In this document: positions 8,245-17,407 of the stretch, piece after piece
Layout of the letters: the number at the start of each line of letters is the position of its first letter
How positions within the stretch are numbered: the stretch's first letter is position 1
The notes under the pieces: model-generated
What the model was told of the DNA's origin: nothing
The model's input: the letters and a program-made list of their open reading frames with translations, nothing else
Database searches by the model: none
Assembly (NCBI GenBank): GCA_030145305.1
Contig: JAQYVX010000003.1
Coordinates: 248,001-312,000 of the forward strand
DNA length: 64,000 nt
DNA from: Halarcobacter sp.
GTDB taxonomy: Bacteria > Campylobacterota > Campylobacteria > Campylobacterales > Arcobacteraceae
Direction of reading: 5' to 3'
Position numbers and translations under genes: made by a program

Positions 8245-9507
8245 ATGGGTAAATATATTATTGCTGGCCTTGAAATTAATAAGGTTTCATTTAAAGATTT
8301 ATTCCTAAATAAAACAATGTATTTTTCATATTTTTTAATTCTTCTTGCTCTTATTGGAGTAGTTGAAATTTTTGAATTAAGATATTTTCCTGAAGTAGCA
8401 ACTGCGCATTCTTTTGGGGTTGAACCTGTAACTGCTGAATTAAGACAAGCTATGAGAGATGCAATTTTTGGAAATGTAGGGGAAGTAAGTAGAGAAAATC
8501 CATGGACACTATTTATTGCAAATTATATGTACATGATATATACAGGAAGTGGAATTATTTTTCTTGTTGCTTTAGCTGAAGTATTACACTTAAAAATAGT
8601 TGCAAGATTAGCAGCTTCATTTATGGTTTTAGGGCTTGCTATGGTTTTTGCAGGACTTTTTACAATAGCAACAGACTTGAATTTATTAAATATGATGTGG
8701 ATGATTTTAGACCCTAATGTAAACACAGGAATGTGGTTAATGTTGCCACTTTATTTAACATATATTCCATTTGTATTATTTGAAATATATTTAATATTAA
8801 CAAATAAAAGAGAATTAGCTAGAAAATTAGCTTTTCCTATTTTGATTCTTAGTATTGGAGTTGACTTAGTTGAATATTATATTCAAGCAAAATTATTTTC
8901 TATGAATACAGCAAGACATTTATGGACTGAATTTCCTGTGCTAATGGTTTATTTTATAATATCAGCATTTGTATCATCTTTAGGAATAATGGGAGTCTTA
9001 TCTTATTTAGTTCATAGAAACAAAGAAGGTTATCCAGAATTAATGGCTTTAATTAGAAAAGGATTATTATTTTTTATATACTTATTAGCTATTTACGAAG
9101 TAGTTGGATATTTAGTAATTGATAAAGACTGGGCTTTTATAATTTTATTTGGTGAATTTAGAGGTTTATACTTTGGTGGATATATATTATTTACACTTGT
9201 ATTACCATTCTTATTACTTTTTAGAATTGTAAAACATTATATTTTAACGGCAAGTATTTCTGTTATAATAGGAGGATTTATTGGAAGAATTCTATTCGTT
9301 TATGGGGGAAATGCAAATCCCATGTCAAATAGATTTGGAATAGATTATGAAAAATATAATTTCTATGATTTAGTATCGAGATTTAACTATGTTCCTCCTC
9401 ATTTAGGAGAAGTTTTAATAGTACTTGGTTCCGTAGGAATTGTAATAATGATATATAAATTAGTAGATACTTTATTTTCTATAAATATAGAAAGAGAATC
9501 ACATTAA
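8245..9507 (+). CDS. psrC: NrfD/PsrC-family membrane anchor subunit
   Basis: A 420-residue protein with about nine or ten hydrophobic helices and few charged residues between them, the layout of NrfD/PsrC quinone-interacting anchors. It begins 2 bases after psrB, with an AAAAGGAGC ribosome-binding site inside the psrB end. Its role is electron exchange with the membrane quinone pool for the PsrAB heterodimer. The long soluble loop after helix 1 (about residues 45-85) is unlike minimal NrfD and closer to PsrC-like proteins of Campylobacterota. The family call is firm and the substrate of the complex is not. Confidence 0.85.
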   Translation: MGKYIIAGLEINKVSFKDLFLNKTMYFSYFLILLALIGVVEIFELRYFPEVATAHSFGVEPVTAELRQAMRDAIFGNVGEVSRENPWTLFIANYMYMIYTGSGIIFLVALAEVLHLKIVARLAASFMVLGLAMVFAGLFTIATDLNLLNMMWMILDPNVNTGMWLMLPLYLTYIPFVLFEIYLILTNKRELARKLAFPILILSIGVDLVEYYIQAKLFSMNTARHLWTEFPVLMVYFIISAFVSSLGIMGVLSYLVHRNKEGYPELMALIRKGLLFFIYLLAIYEVVGYLVIDKDWAFIILFGEFRGLYFGGYILFTLVLPFLLLFRIVKHYILTASISVIIGGFIGRILFVYGGNANPMSNRFGIDYEKYNFYDLVSRFNYVPPHLGEVLIVLGSVGIVIMIYKLVDTLFSINIERESH

Positions 9508-9540
9508 TAAAAATAAAAATTAATAAAATAAGGAGAAAAC

Positions 9541-10728
9541 ATGAAGTTAATTTTAAAAAGTTTAGTAGTAGTAGGTCTTTTGACAACAGGTGCCTTTGCA
9601 AATGATCCAGGTGATTTATCAAAACCAAGTGCAAAAGTTCAAGGTATGATTGATAAGTTTAATCTAGAAATGGTTAATTATGATTATATAAAAGCTAAAA
9701 TTGCAAAAGGAACAAGAAATAGTGCGAAAGCAATTTTAATTGATTCAAGACCAGCTAAAAAATATACAGCAGGAACTATTCCTTCGTCTTTAAATATTCC
9801 AGATACTGAATATGCTAATTATGTTGGACAACTAAAAGATGTTGCAAAGAATAAAGAAATTCTTGTATATTGTGGTGGTTGGAACTGTGGTAAATCACCT
9901 AAGGTTGCAAACTTACTTAAAAAAGATGGTTTTACTAATGTAAAACTTTATCAAGCAGGTGAACCTGAGTGGAAAAATAAGAACTATAGAGAAGTTGGTT
10001 TAGCAGTTGTAAAGGGAGCTCAAGCTAAAAATTCAGCTCTTCTTATTGATTCAAGACCATATAAAATGTTCTTAAAAGAGACTATTCCTGGTTCTATATC
10101 AATTCCTGATACTGATTTAGATTCTCTAAAAGGTAGATTCCCTACTAATCAAGGTGAAAAGATTATTGCTTATTGTGGGGGATATAATTGTGCTAAGTCA
10201 CATAAAGTTGCAAATAAGCTTATATCTTTAGGTTATAGAAATGTTTCAGTATTCGCTGCTGGAATTCCAGCATGGAAAAAAGCAGGTTTAGCAACTACAA
10301 AATCAGCTTCTACAGTAGCACCTAAAGCAAATGCTCCTAAAAAAGCTATGACTAGTAAAAATGGTGCAAAATTAGGAAGTGATGAAGGTAGTATTGATGG
10401 TGATTGGTTAAATGCTCTTATTAAAAAAGATCAAGTGCCTTCATACCTTCAAATAGTTTCTGTAGTATCAGCTGATGAGTTTAAAATAGGACATATTAAA
10501 GGTTCTATCCAAATTGAAGCAGAACCATTAAAAGCAAAAGAATTATATGCAAAATTACCAAAAGGTAAAACTATTGTATTTAATTGTACAGCAGGTGGAA
10601 GATCTATGGATGCATGGGGAAAATTAAAACAAGCAGGATATGATATTTCTGAAGTTTACTATTTTGATGCAAATATAGATTGTAAAGGAAATGATTGTAA
10701 AATTGAAGTTAATGAGCCAATTGACTAG
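9541..10728 (+). CDS. Periplasmic three-domain rhodanese-like sulfurtransferase
   Basis: A signal peptide (residues 1-20, ending GAFA) is followed by three rhodanese domains. Domains 1 and 2 have active loops CGGWNCGKS (Cys111, Cys116) and CGGYNCAKS (Cys212, Cys217). Domain 3 has CTAGGRS (Cys349), closer to the classical CxxGxR loop. A Lys/Ala/Pro-rich linker (about 250-275) separates domains 2 and 3. It should bind or transfer sulfane sulfur in the periplasm, and its place 33 bases after psrC suggests it feeds sulfur to or accepts it from the Psr complex. AAGGAG precedes the ATG. Confidence 0.85.
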   Translation: MKLILKSLVVVGLLTTGAFANDPGDLSKPSAKVQGMIDKFNLEMVNYDYIKAKIAKGTRNSAKAILIDSRPAKKYTAGTIPSSLNIPDTEYANYVGQLKDVAKNKEILVYCGGWNCGKSPKVANLLKKDGFTNVKLYQAGEPEWKNKNYREVGLAVVKGAQAKNSALLIDSRPYKMFLKETIPGSISIPDTDLDSLKGRFPTNQGEKIIAYCGGYNCAKSHKVANKLISLGYRNVSVFAAGIPAWKKAGLATTKSASTVAPKANAPKKAMTSKNGAKLGSDEGSIDGDWLNALIKKDQVPSYLQIVSVVSADEFKIGHIKGSIQIEAEPLKAKELYAKLPKGKTIVFNCTAGGRSMDAWGKLKQAGYDISEVYYFDANIDCKGNDCKIEVNEPID

Positions 10729-10746
10729 GCTCTAATCTTAAGAATA

Positions 10747-10784
10747 AAAAAAGGGTTGAAACCGAAGTTCCAACCCTTTTATTA
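10747..10784. terminator. Bidirectional terminator between the rhodanese gene and rplT
   Basis: AAAAAGGGTTG (about 10748-10758) pairs with CAACCCTTTT (10771-10780) around a 12-base loop. A-runs on one side and T-runs on the other allow termination from both converging transcription units. Confidence 0.85.
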
Positions 10785-10803
10785 TTTGAGCAAATTTATT
10801 AAA

Positions 10804-11163
10804 TTATGCTGCTATTGCTTCTTTTGCTTTTACAACTAATGATGCAAATGCTTCTGAATCATTCATAGCCATATCAGCTAAAATTTTTCTATCTAGTTCA
10901 ATTCCCGCTAATTTCATACCGTTCATGAATCTTGAATAGTTGATATCATTTAATCTGCAAGCAGCATTGATTCTTACGATCCAAAGTTTTCTAATATCTC
11001 TTTTTTTCTGTCTTCTATCTCTATAAGCGTAAACCATAGAATGTTCTAATTGTTCTTTCGCTTTTCTGAAATGTTTACTTCTACCACTAAAAAATCCTCT
11101 AGCGGCTTTTAAAACTTTCTTATGTCTTCTTCTTCTAACTACACCAGTTTTAACTCTAGGCAT
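10804..11163 (-). CDS. rplT: 50S ribosomal protein L20
   Basis: A 119-residue basic protein beginning [19 protein letters not shown] and containing the conserved FRKAKEQ and [15 protein letters not shown] segments of L20, which binds 23S rRNA early in large-subunit assembly. Length is normal. It follows rpmI in the standard infC-rpmI-rplT order. AAGGAAAG lies just upstream. The 104-base gap from rpmI contains a small hairpin (GTCCAC/GTGGA, near 11222-11236 on the plus strand) that could be part of L20 autoregulation, which is known in other bacteria. Confidence 0.97.
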   Translation of the reverse strand: MPRVKTGVVRRRRHKKVLKAARGFFSGRSKHFRKAKEQLEHSMVYAYRDRRQKKRDIRKLWIVRINAACRLNDINYSRFMNGMKLAGIELDRKILADMAMNDSEAFASLVVKAKEAIAA

Positions 11164-11267
11164 ATCTTTCCTTTCTTTACCATATTTTTTAAATAGGTGT
11201 CGGGTTTATCACACCGAACTTGTCCACATATTGTGGAGGGACTATATAATTAACTAAATAAAGTTAA

Positions 11268-11465
11268 TTATGCTAAACATAACATTCTTCTAACTCTTGT
11301 AGCATCTACAGCTGCAACAGTTTTAGGTCCTCTAAGACCTCTTTTGCTTTTTTGACTCATCTTAGTTAAGATGTGGCTTCTGAAAGCTGATCCTCTTTTA
11401 ATAGAACCATTTTTCTTTACTTTAAATCTCTTTAAAGCACCACTATTTGTTTTCATCTTTGGCAT
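11268..11465 (-). CDS. rpmI: 50S ribosomal protein L35
   Basis: A 65-residue, very basic protein ([18 protein letters not shown]) with the typical L35 sequence and length. It lies between infC and rplT. AGAAAGGACACC precedes the ATG. A possible own promoter is visible on the minus strand with a TATAAT-like box at 11519-11524, downstream of the hairpin that follows infC. Confidence 0.97.
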   Translation of the reverse strand: MPKMKTNSGALKRFKVKKNGSIKRGSAFRSHILTKMSQKSKRGLRGPKTVAAVDATRVRRMLCLA

Positions 11466-11565
11466 CGTGGTGTCCTTTCTAATAAATTTGCAATTTCAAT
11501 CATATGAAAAAGTTTGACATTATACTTAAAATTTGCTTTAATTAAAATTAATTATAGTATAAAGA

Positions 11566-11595
11566 AGGGAAAAGGAGAGTAGTATCCTTTTCCCT
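11566..11595 (-). terminator. Hairpin between infC and rpmI
   Basis: An 11-bp perfect stem (AGGGAAAAGGA with TCCTTTTCCCT) has an 8-base loop and is followed on the minus strand by TCTTTATAC. The T-run is interrupted, so it may be a terminator, an attenuator or a leader structure for rpmI-rplT. Confidence 0.55.
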
Positions 11596-11608
11596 AATGT
11601 AGAATTTG

Positions 11609-12145
11609 TTAGCTTTTATTTTCGTTTGTAGGAACAATGTACATATTTACGAATCGTCCTTCTTGTTTAGGTTCAGTTTCTCTTATTCCATGCTCTTCTA
11701 GCATTGGCCATACTCTATCAAGTACTTTAGCTCCTGCTTCAGGATGAGCCATTTCTCGTCCTTTTAAGAATACTCTACATTTAACATGGTAACCTTTTTG
11801 TAAAAATTCAATCGCATGTTTAACTTTATAGTTAATATCATTATCCGCAATTTTAACAGAAAATTTAACTTCTTTAACCACAATAACTTTTTGGTTTTTT
11901 CTAGCTTCTTTTTTCTTTTTTTCTTGTTGATATCTAAATTTGCTATAATCCATAATCTTAGCAACTGGTGGTTTTCCATCAGGGGCAATAAGAACTAAAT
12001 CTAATCCTAAATCATCCGCAGTTGTTAATGCATCTTTTGTTGAAATGATTCCATAATTAGTACCATCATCTCCCATACACCTTACTTCTTTAGCTCTGAT
12101 ATCATCATTCATGATTACATCGTCTTTTTTGTTTTGTCTACTCAA
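11609..12145 (-). CDS. infC: Translation initiation factor IF-3
   Basis: A 178-residue IF-3 that binds the 30S subunit and controls start-codon choice. Hallmarks include [10 protein letters not shown] at the start of the N-domain, [17 protein letters not shown], and the C-domain segment [10 protein letters not shown]. The start is TTG at 12145-12143, overlapping the thrS stop as TTGA, with AAAGGAAG upstream. Use of a rare start codon is usual for infC, whose product discriminates against such starts and so represses itself. Confidence 0.96.
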   Translation of the reverse strand: MSRQNKKDDVIMNDDIRAKEVRCMGDDGTNYGIISTKDALTTADDLGLDLVLIAPDGKPPVAKIMDYSKFRYQQEKKKKEARKNQKVIVVKEVKFSVKIADNDINYKVKHAIEFLQKGYHVKCRVFLKGREMAHPEAGAKVLDRVWPMLEEHGIRETEPKQEGRFVNMYIVPTNENKS

Positions 12146-13950
12146 ATTTTACTTCCTTTTTGAATTTCGTTTAATAATGTTAAGAACTCTTCTTTAGTCA
12201 TATTTGATTGTTCTCTTTTTCTTCTATCTCTTAATGCAATTGTTTGATTCTCTACTTCATCATCACCAATTACAACTATCATAGGAACTCTTTTCTTTTC
12301 AGCCATTCGAACTCTTTTATTTAATGATTCATTCATATCAAAAATTTCTGAATCTAGTTCTTCATATAAAAGTTCTTTTTGTAATTGTTTTGCATATTCC
12401 ACATGAGGCTGCGCAATTGGTATAAAAATTACTTGTGTTGGAGCAATTACAAATGGAAACTCTCCAGCACAGTGTTCAGTTAGAATACCAATAAATCTTT
12501 CAAAAGAACCTAAAATAGCTCTATGAATCATAACAGGTTGTTCTTTTTCACCTTGGTCATTGATGTATTCCATCTCAAACGCAGAAGGTAAATTCATATC
12601 AACTTGAACTGTACCACATTGCCACTTTCTTCCAATGGCATCTAATATTTTAATATCGATTTTCGGACCATAAAATGCTCCTCCACCTTCATCAATACCA
12701 TATGGTAAGTTTTCTGAATCAAGTGCATCCATAATACCTTTTGTTGTTGTTTCCCAAAAAATATCATCTCCAATAGCTTTTTTAGGTTTTGTAGAAACTT
12801 CCATTTCATAAGTAAAACCAAATTGCTTCATAAGAGAATCAACAAATTCAAGTACATCAATAATTACATCTTTTACTTGATTTTGCATACAAAAAATATG
12901 TGCATCATCTTGAGTAAATTCTCTTACTCTAAATAAGCCATGCATAGCTCCACTTAATTCATGTCTATGCACAACTCCATATTCAAAGAATTTCTTTGGT
13001 AAATCTTTATATGATACTAAATCATTTTTAAAGATTTGAATATGTCCTACACAGTTCATAGGTTTAATACCATATTCTTGCCCATCAATTTCAGTGAAGT
13101 ACATATTTTCTTTATAATTTGCATAATGTCCTGATTTAACCCATTGATTTGCTTTTAAAATCTCTGGACCACGAACAGGTTCATATCCTCTAACCCTATG
13201 CGCTTTGTATAAAAGCTTTTCAAGTTTTCCTCTAAGTCTCGAACCATTTGGAAGCCATAATGGAAGTCCAGCACCAATATCATCATTAAATGCAAATAAT
13301 TCTAGTTCTGTTCCAAGTTTTCTATGATCTCTTTTTTTAGCTTCTTCAAGCATTCTTACATAATCATTTAATTCTTTTTTATCAAAAAAAGCAATTCCAT
13401 AGATTCTTGTAATCATTTCATTCTCTTCATCACCACCAAGATAAGCCCCAGCAACACGAGTAAGTTTAAATGCTCTAATCATTCTAGTATTTGGTAAATG
13501 TGGCCCTCTACATAAATCTTCAAAGTCGCCTTGCTTATATAAGGTTAAGGTTTCATCGGTAATATTTTTTAGAACAGCTTGTTTTAATTCATCATTAGCA
13601 AATTTTTCTAAGATTTCGGTTCTAGTCGTCTCATATCTCTCGATAGGAAGTCTTCTGTTCGCAATCTCTTTCATCTTTTTTTCAATGGTAGGTAAATCTT
13701 CATCTGAGATTTTTGAATCTACTTTAAAATCGTAATAAAATCCTTCTTTTACAGTAGGACCTACGAAAAATTTTGCTTCAGGATATAACTCTTTGATAGC
13801 TTGTGCCATCATGTGAGCACAGGAGTGTCTAAGTATTTCTAGAGACTCTGCAGAATTATCAGCTTTAATAACATCACCTTGGATGTTTAAAGCTTCAGCA
13901 GTCTGAAGGTCATATATTTGACCTTCGTGTAATACACCAATTGGTTCCAA
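12142..13950 (-). CDS. thrS: Threonyl-tRNA synthetase
   Basis: Charges tRNA-Thr. The editing-domain motif [10 protein letters not shown] is near residue 44, so only about 40 residues precede it and the usual N-terminal TGS domain is largely missing, as in other 600-residue Campylobacterota enzymes. Class II motifs follow: motif 2 around [10 protein letters not shown], the zinc-site region with MNCVGH, and motif 3 near GSFERFIG. Length 602. It is translationally coupled to infC. The ribosome-binding site AAAGGAAA precedes the ATG. Confidence 0.96.
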   Translation of the reverse strand: MEPIGVLHEGQIYDLQTAEALNIQGDVIKADNSAESLEILRHSCAHMMAQAIKELYPEAKFFVGPTVKEGFYYDFKVDSKISDEDLPTIEKKMKEIANRRLPIERYETTRTEILEKFANDELKQAVLKNITDETLTLYKQGDFEDLCRGPHLPNTRMIRAFKLTRVAGAYLGGDEENEMITRIYGIAFFDKKELNDYVRMLEEAKKRDHRKLGTELELFAFNDDIGAGLPLWLPNGSRLRGKLEKLLYKAHRVRGYEPVRGPEILKANQWVKSGHYANYKENMYFTEIDGQEYGIKPMNCVGHIQIFKNDLVSYKDLPKKFFEYGVVHRHELSGAMHGLFRVREFTQDDAHIFCMQNQVKDVIIDVLEFVDSLMKQFGFTYEMEVSTKPKKAIGDDIFWETTTKGIMDALDSENLPYGIDEGGGAFYGPKIDIKILDAIGRKWQCGTVQVDMNLPSAFEMEYINDQGEKEQPVMIHRAILGSFERFIGILTEHCAGEFPFVIAPTQVIFIPIAQPHVEYAKQLQKELLYEELDSEIFDMNESLNKRVRMAEKKRVPMIVVIGDDEVENQTIALRDRRKREQSNMTKEEFLTLLNEIQKGSKI

Positions 13951-14060
13951 TAATTTCCTTTTTATATTTAATTTTTTTTTAAATTCAATTATTTTATCGC
14001 AAATGCACTTAAAAGTAATCTTAAGTGCTATTTTTTAATCTAATTTAGTTAAAATGTGTA

Positions 14061-14573
14061 ATGATTTTAAACTTATCGAAAATAAAAACAGAAGCCTTAT
14101 TACTATTTTGTAAAGACTTAATATCCTCATATAAAGACAAAGATGAAAAATTATTTGACTTAAATGAAGATATTGATACATATATAAATGAAATATCAAA
14201 TGATATGTATAAACAGATGCAAAATTGTACCTTTCCAAATGAGCATTATATGAATAATAGGAACCATTATAGAATAAAAGCAGTTTTAGAAGCTTATAAT
14301 TTTATCAATAAAGAATTAACAAAAGAGCTAGAAAAAAATAAAATCTTTAATCCTGCAATGTTGTATTTTTCACTACTTGCTGTTTGGTTTAAAGAGTTAG
14401 ATAAAGAAAGACGCTCTAAAGAGTATATTTATTTTACTATTTATCCATATGCTAATGTTTATGATAAATTATTAGTAAATATGAAAAACCAAGAGTTTAA
14501 GTCTTTAAATATAGCAATGATAGAATTAGCTGAAAAAGTTGTGTATAAACTAGATAAAGTTTCTTTTAGATAG
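14061..14573 (+). CDS. Hypothetical cytoplasmic protein, 170 residues
   Basis: I do not recognise a family. The protein is predicted mostly helical, has no signal or membrane segment and is rich in Lys, Glu, Tyr and Asn. The open frame is long for this AT-rich DNA and ends just before a good terminator, which supports a real gene. It sits alone between the divergent thrS operon and the convergent porin-like gene. No strong ribosome-binding site is evident before the ATG. Confidence 0.65.
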   Translation: MILNLSKIKTEALLLFCKDLISSYKDKDEKLFDLNEDIDTYINEISNDMYKQMQNCTFPNEHYMNNRNHYRIKAVLEAYNFINKELTKELEKNKIFNPAMLYFSLLAVWFKELDKERRSKEYIYFTIYPYANVYDKLLVNMKNQEFKSLNIAMIELAEKVVYKLDKVSFR

Positions 14574-14603
14574 TTTTTTATTTAAGAATTTAAAGAAGAA
14601 ATA

Positions 14604-14625
14604 AAAAGAGCCGAAGCCCTTTTCA
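14604..14625. terminator. Terminator with a UUCG/CGAA tetraloop
   Basis: AAAAGAGC/GCCCTTTT form an 8-bp stem with a CGAA loop on the plus strand (TTCG on the minus). A-rich and T-rich flanks suit both converging genes, the hypothetical gene ending at 14573 and the porin-like gene ending at 14639. Confidence 0.75.
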
Positions 14626-14638
14626 TTTATAAAGTATT

Positions 14639-16261
14639 TTAGAATTTGTATCTTACATATGCTCTAATATCTCTAGCTTCTTCAACTGGATCTTGTCCTT
14701 GTGCTGTTGCTTGTGACATTGTCATAGGCGTACCTTCTGCTCCAAAGAATGCATTTGAACCTGTATAGTCATAATTTATTTGTGTATAACTTACTCCCCA
14801 AGATAAAGCATTATTGATTTTTTGATTTCTATAAATTTCCCAAGCTGTACCTCTTGTAGCAATTTTAGAACCTGCATATGTGTCTTCACCATATGTCATA
14901 GATCTCCAGTATTTAGAACCTTTATTCCATTCAACACCAATTCTTGAATCATCAGGTGAGATTGGACAAGGAGCATTTATTCCTATCCAAAATGAGTTAC
15001 CCGTTTCAGAATCTACTGATCCTAGCATTCCATCTGTCATTTGGTTATTTCCATTTGGACTAGTTTTTGACATTGCATATGAAGCAAAAACTGTTGTATC
15101 ATCTAAATAATCAGAAATTCCATCACCAATACCTTCAGATTTTAATAAAATAGTGAAAAAGTCAATATCTCCAACATCTTCAAATTGTAAGTTTGAATAA
15201 GCATCCATAACAGCAGATGGAGTAGTTGCTATACTCATTGCTGTTTGATATCTTCCCATTTGGTCATTATTAAAACCAATTAAATTCCAAGCATGTGCAT
15301 AATTCATATGAATTGAATATTGTCCATCATCATAAGGAGCGACAATGAATCCTAACATGTCAACATTTTCATTTAATTCTTTATCTTTTGAATAATCTGT
15401 TCCATCCATTTGGAATCTAGGTTTTGCATTAGTTAATCCTCTACCTCCACAAATTTTAAGCCATGAACCTGTAAGTCCTGTTACTTTTTCTGTATCAAGT
15501 TTAAGAGAATAACCATCAAATTCTACATCAACTACATGCGAAAGTGGTGAGTTTGCTCTTTGATTGTTTCTTAAATTAATTGGTAACCCATCAGTTGATG
15601 GACGACGACCAATTGATACAGTCCAAGGTATATCAGCTCCAAATAAAGTTTTGTCTTTATATAACCAATATGCTTCTTTTATTTTTACTTCATTATCAAC
15701 TGCATTTTCATTTGTAACCCAGTCAAAATCAGCATATCCTACACCCATAGCAGAATTTGATTGAGAGTGATTTGCAGTATCTCCCCAAGCTTTGTTGTAA
15801 GATAATTTACCTTTAAATATAGTGTTGTCATTTGGTGCATAAGCAGCACCTAGCCACAATCTATTTGTTAAAAGCCCACTATTCTTAGATTTTTGACCAC
15901 TTGCATGCTTATATTGAATATTATCCATTTGTGTTCTAAAGTCTATATCCCATTTGATATTATCACTAGCACTTTGAATTTTTGCTTTTTGTGCAGTGTT
16001 ACCAATAATAGCAACTTTCTTTTCTAGTTTTTTAAATCTGGCATCACTAGCTTTTGTAGTTTCATTATTCATCATTTTCTCTAAAGAAACTTTATTTGCT
16101 TTTGAAGTTGAGGCTGTAGTCCCTACTTTGTTCTCTAATGCAGTGATTTGTGCTTTTAAAGCTTCAATTTGTTTCATCATCTCCGCATTAGAAATATTAG
16201 CTGCGAAAGCTGATGTACTAAATGCCGCAATTGCAGATAATGCAATTATTGACTTTTTCAT
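14639..16261 (-). CDS. DUF3373-type outer-membrane beta-barrel protein
   Basis: A 540-residue protein with a signal peptide (residues 1-20, ending SAFA), a coiled coil (MMKQIEALKAQITALENKV region, about 28-50), then a long Gly/Asn/Tyr/Trp-rich region of alternating polarity. It ends in VRYKF, an aromatic C-terminal residue typical of barrel insertion signals. The features match the DUF3373 porin-like family common in Campylobacterota. It probably forms an outer-membrane pore; the solute is unknown. AAGGAAAT precedes the ATG. The upstream 16262-16424 stretch is an AT-rich promoter region with a long imperfect inverted repeat at about 16288-16338. Confidence 0.75.
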   Translation of the reverse strand: MKKSIIALSAIAAFSTSAFAANISNAEMMKQIEALKAQITALENKVGTTASTSKANKVSLEKMMNNETTKASDARFKKLEKKVAIIGNTAQKAKIQSASDNIKWDIDFRTQMDNIQYKHASGQKSKNSGLLTNRLWLGAAYAPNDNTIFKGKLSYNKAWGDTANHSQSNSAMGVGYADFDWVTNENAVDNEVKIKEAYWLYKDKTLFGADIPWTVSIGRRPSTDGLPINLRNNQRANSPLSHVVDVEFDGYSLKLDTEKVTGLTGSWLKICGGRGLTNAKPRFQMDGTDYSKDKELNENVDMLGFIVAPYDDGQYSIHMNYAHAWNLIGFNNDQMGRYQTAMSIATTPSAVMDAYSNLQFEDVGDIDFFTILLKSEGIGDGISDYLDDTTVFASYAMSKTSPNGNNQMTDGMLGSVDSETGNSFWIGINAPCPISPDDSRIGVEWNKGSKYWRSMTYGEDTYAGSKIATRGTAWEIYRNQKINNALSWGVSYTQINYDYTGSNAFFGAEGTPMTMSQATAQGQDPVEEARDIRAYVRYKF

Positions 16262-16424
16262 TTTATTTCCTTTATATTTATAGTGTATAAATTTATAATA
16301 TTAATTATAGTTAAAACTTATAATTAATATTTATAATAGTATGTTTTTTAGTTATTTTATATAATAAAGATAAAAAACTAGAAGTAAAAACTTCAAAATT
16401 TTTTATCTTTTTATTAAAAAAGAA

Positions 16425-16748
16425 TTAACAAGAAGGAACGTTTCCCGAATCATTTGCAAATTCATAAGAGAAATCATAAATATGAGGAATCCATTTGTCT
16501 TTAATTTGAGATTCTTTAACCTTTGGACAGATTTTGATAAATTCTTCCTTGAATTTTGCAGGATCTTTAACAGCTTCCCACTCAGCCTGAGTGTGCTTAG
16601 AAGCAAATTTAGCTCCATTGAATCCGCAATCAGCTTTGAATTTTTTTATAAATATTTTTTGACCTTTTACAACGTCTGCACTTGCAGTTGAACTTGCAAT
16701 TCCTAGAATCAAGGTACCAGCTAGCATTAATTTTAATAATTTTGTCAT
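16425..16748 (-). CDS. Small exported protein, copy 1 (cytochrome-like without heme motif)
   Basis: A 107-residue protein with a signal peptide (about 1-24, ending ASA). The mature part starts DVVKGQKIFIKKFKADCGFNG and contains three cysteines but no CxxCH. The KGQKIFxKKxKxxCGxxG start resembles small c-type cytochromes whose second cysteine and histidine are lost. Function is unknown; a periplasmic redox or metal-binding role is possible. It is almost identical to the gene at 16996. Operator copy C lies about 95 bases upstream, linking it with the b561 and psr genes. AGGAGATT precedes the ATG. Confidence 0.75.
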   Translation of the reverse strand: MTKLLKLMLAGTLILGIASSTASADVVKGQKIFIKKFKADCGFNGAKFASKHTQAEWEAVKDPAKFKEEFIKICPKVKESQIKDKWIPHIYDFSYEFANDSGNVPSC

Positions 16749-16842
16749 TATTAATCTCCTATTTTTTTATTACCAAAAATTATAAATAAGCGTTAGTAAT
16801 TATAAAATTATTATATAGTTAAAATTATTAAGCCAATCTTAA

Positions 16843-16860
16843 AAATGAATGATTATTCAT
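16843..16860. promoter_or_regulatory. Candidate operator, copy C
   Basis: AAATGAATGATTATTCAT matches the motif at 3816 and the minus-strand reading at 5041. It lies between the tandem small exported protein genes, in the promoter region of copy 1 (16425-16748). Confidence 0.5.
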
Positions 16861-16940
16861 ATTATGATTATAAGGTAATCTTATATTGTAAAAATATTAA
16901 GTCTAAAAAATTGGTAAAAGTGTTAAAAGTTTTGAGAAAT

Positions 16941-16978
16941 AAAAAAAGCTTGAAGTAAAAACTCCAAGCTTTTTTATT
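16941..16978 (-). terminator. Terminator after small exported protein copy 2
   Basis: AAAAAGCTTG (16943-16952) pairs with CAAGCTTTTT (16965-16974) around a 12-base loop, with A- and T-runs outside. It follows the stop of the 16996-17319 gene on the minus strand. Confidence 0.85.
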
Positions 16979-16995
16979 TTTTTATTAAAAAAGGA

Positions 16996-17319
16996 TTAAC
17001 AAGAAGGAACATTTCCTGAATCATTTGCAAACTCATAAGAGAAATCATAAATATGAGGAATCCATTTGTCTTTAATTTGAGATTCTTTTACCTTTGGACA
17101 AATTTTGATAAATTCTTCTTTGAATTTAGCAGGATCTTTAACTGCTTCCCATTCTGCTTGCGTATGTTTTGAAGCAAATTTAGCTCCATTGAATCCACAA
17201 TCAGCTTTAAACTTTTTAATAAATATTTTTTGACCTTTTACAACATCCGCACTTGCAGTTGAACTTGCAATTCCTAGAACTAAGGCACCAGCTAGCATTA
17301 ATTTTAATAATCTCGTCAT
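16996..17319 (-). CDS. Small exported protein, copy 2 (tandem paralogue)
   Basis: A 107-residue protein that differs from the 16425 product at only a few signal-peptide positions (R for T at residue 3, A for T and V for L in the hydrophobic core); the mature proteins are the same. The DNA differs at scattered third positions, so the duplication is not brand new or is held by selection. Regulation differs: it lacks operator C upstream and instead has an inverted repeat (17341-17360) before its start. AGGAGATAAAG precedes the ATG. Confidence 0.75.
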   Translation of the reverse strand: MTRLLKLMLAGALVLGIASSTASADVVKGQKIFIKKFKADCGFNGAKFASKHTQAEWEAVKDPAKFKEEFIKICPKVKESQIKDKWIPHIYDFSYEFANDSGNVPSC

Positions 17320-17340
17320 TCTTTATCTCCTAATTAAATT

Positions 17341-17360
17341 TCTGCTACAATTATAGCAGA
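17341..17360. promoter_or_regulatory. Inverted repeat between divergent genes
   Basis: TCTGCTA and TAGCAGA are separated by CAATTA. The repeat lies between the minus-strand exported protein gene (start 17319) and the plus-strand NFACT gene (start 17408), a typical operator position. No regulator is identified. Confidence 0.4.
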
Positions 17361-17407
17361 TGTAAATAAAATAACTCTTACATTATAATAAGAGAAAGTG
17401 AATTAAC

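Noticed and set aside
5139-9507. Tetrathionate, DMSO or nitrate reductase
   Set aside because: The probable Cys molybdenum ligand and NrfD/PsrC anchor with sulfur-related neighbours fit a polysulfide/thiosulfate enzyme better; not excluded formally.
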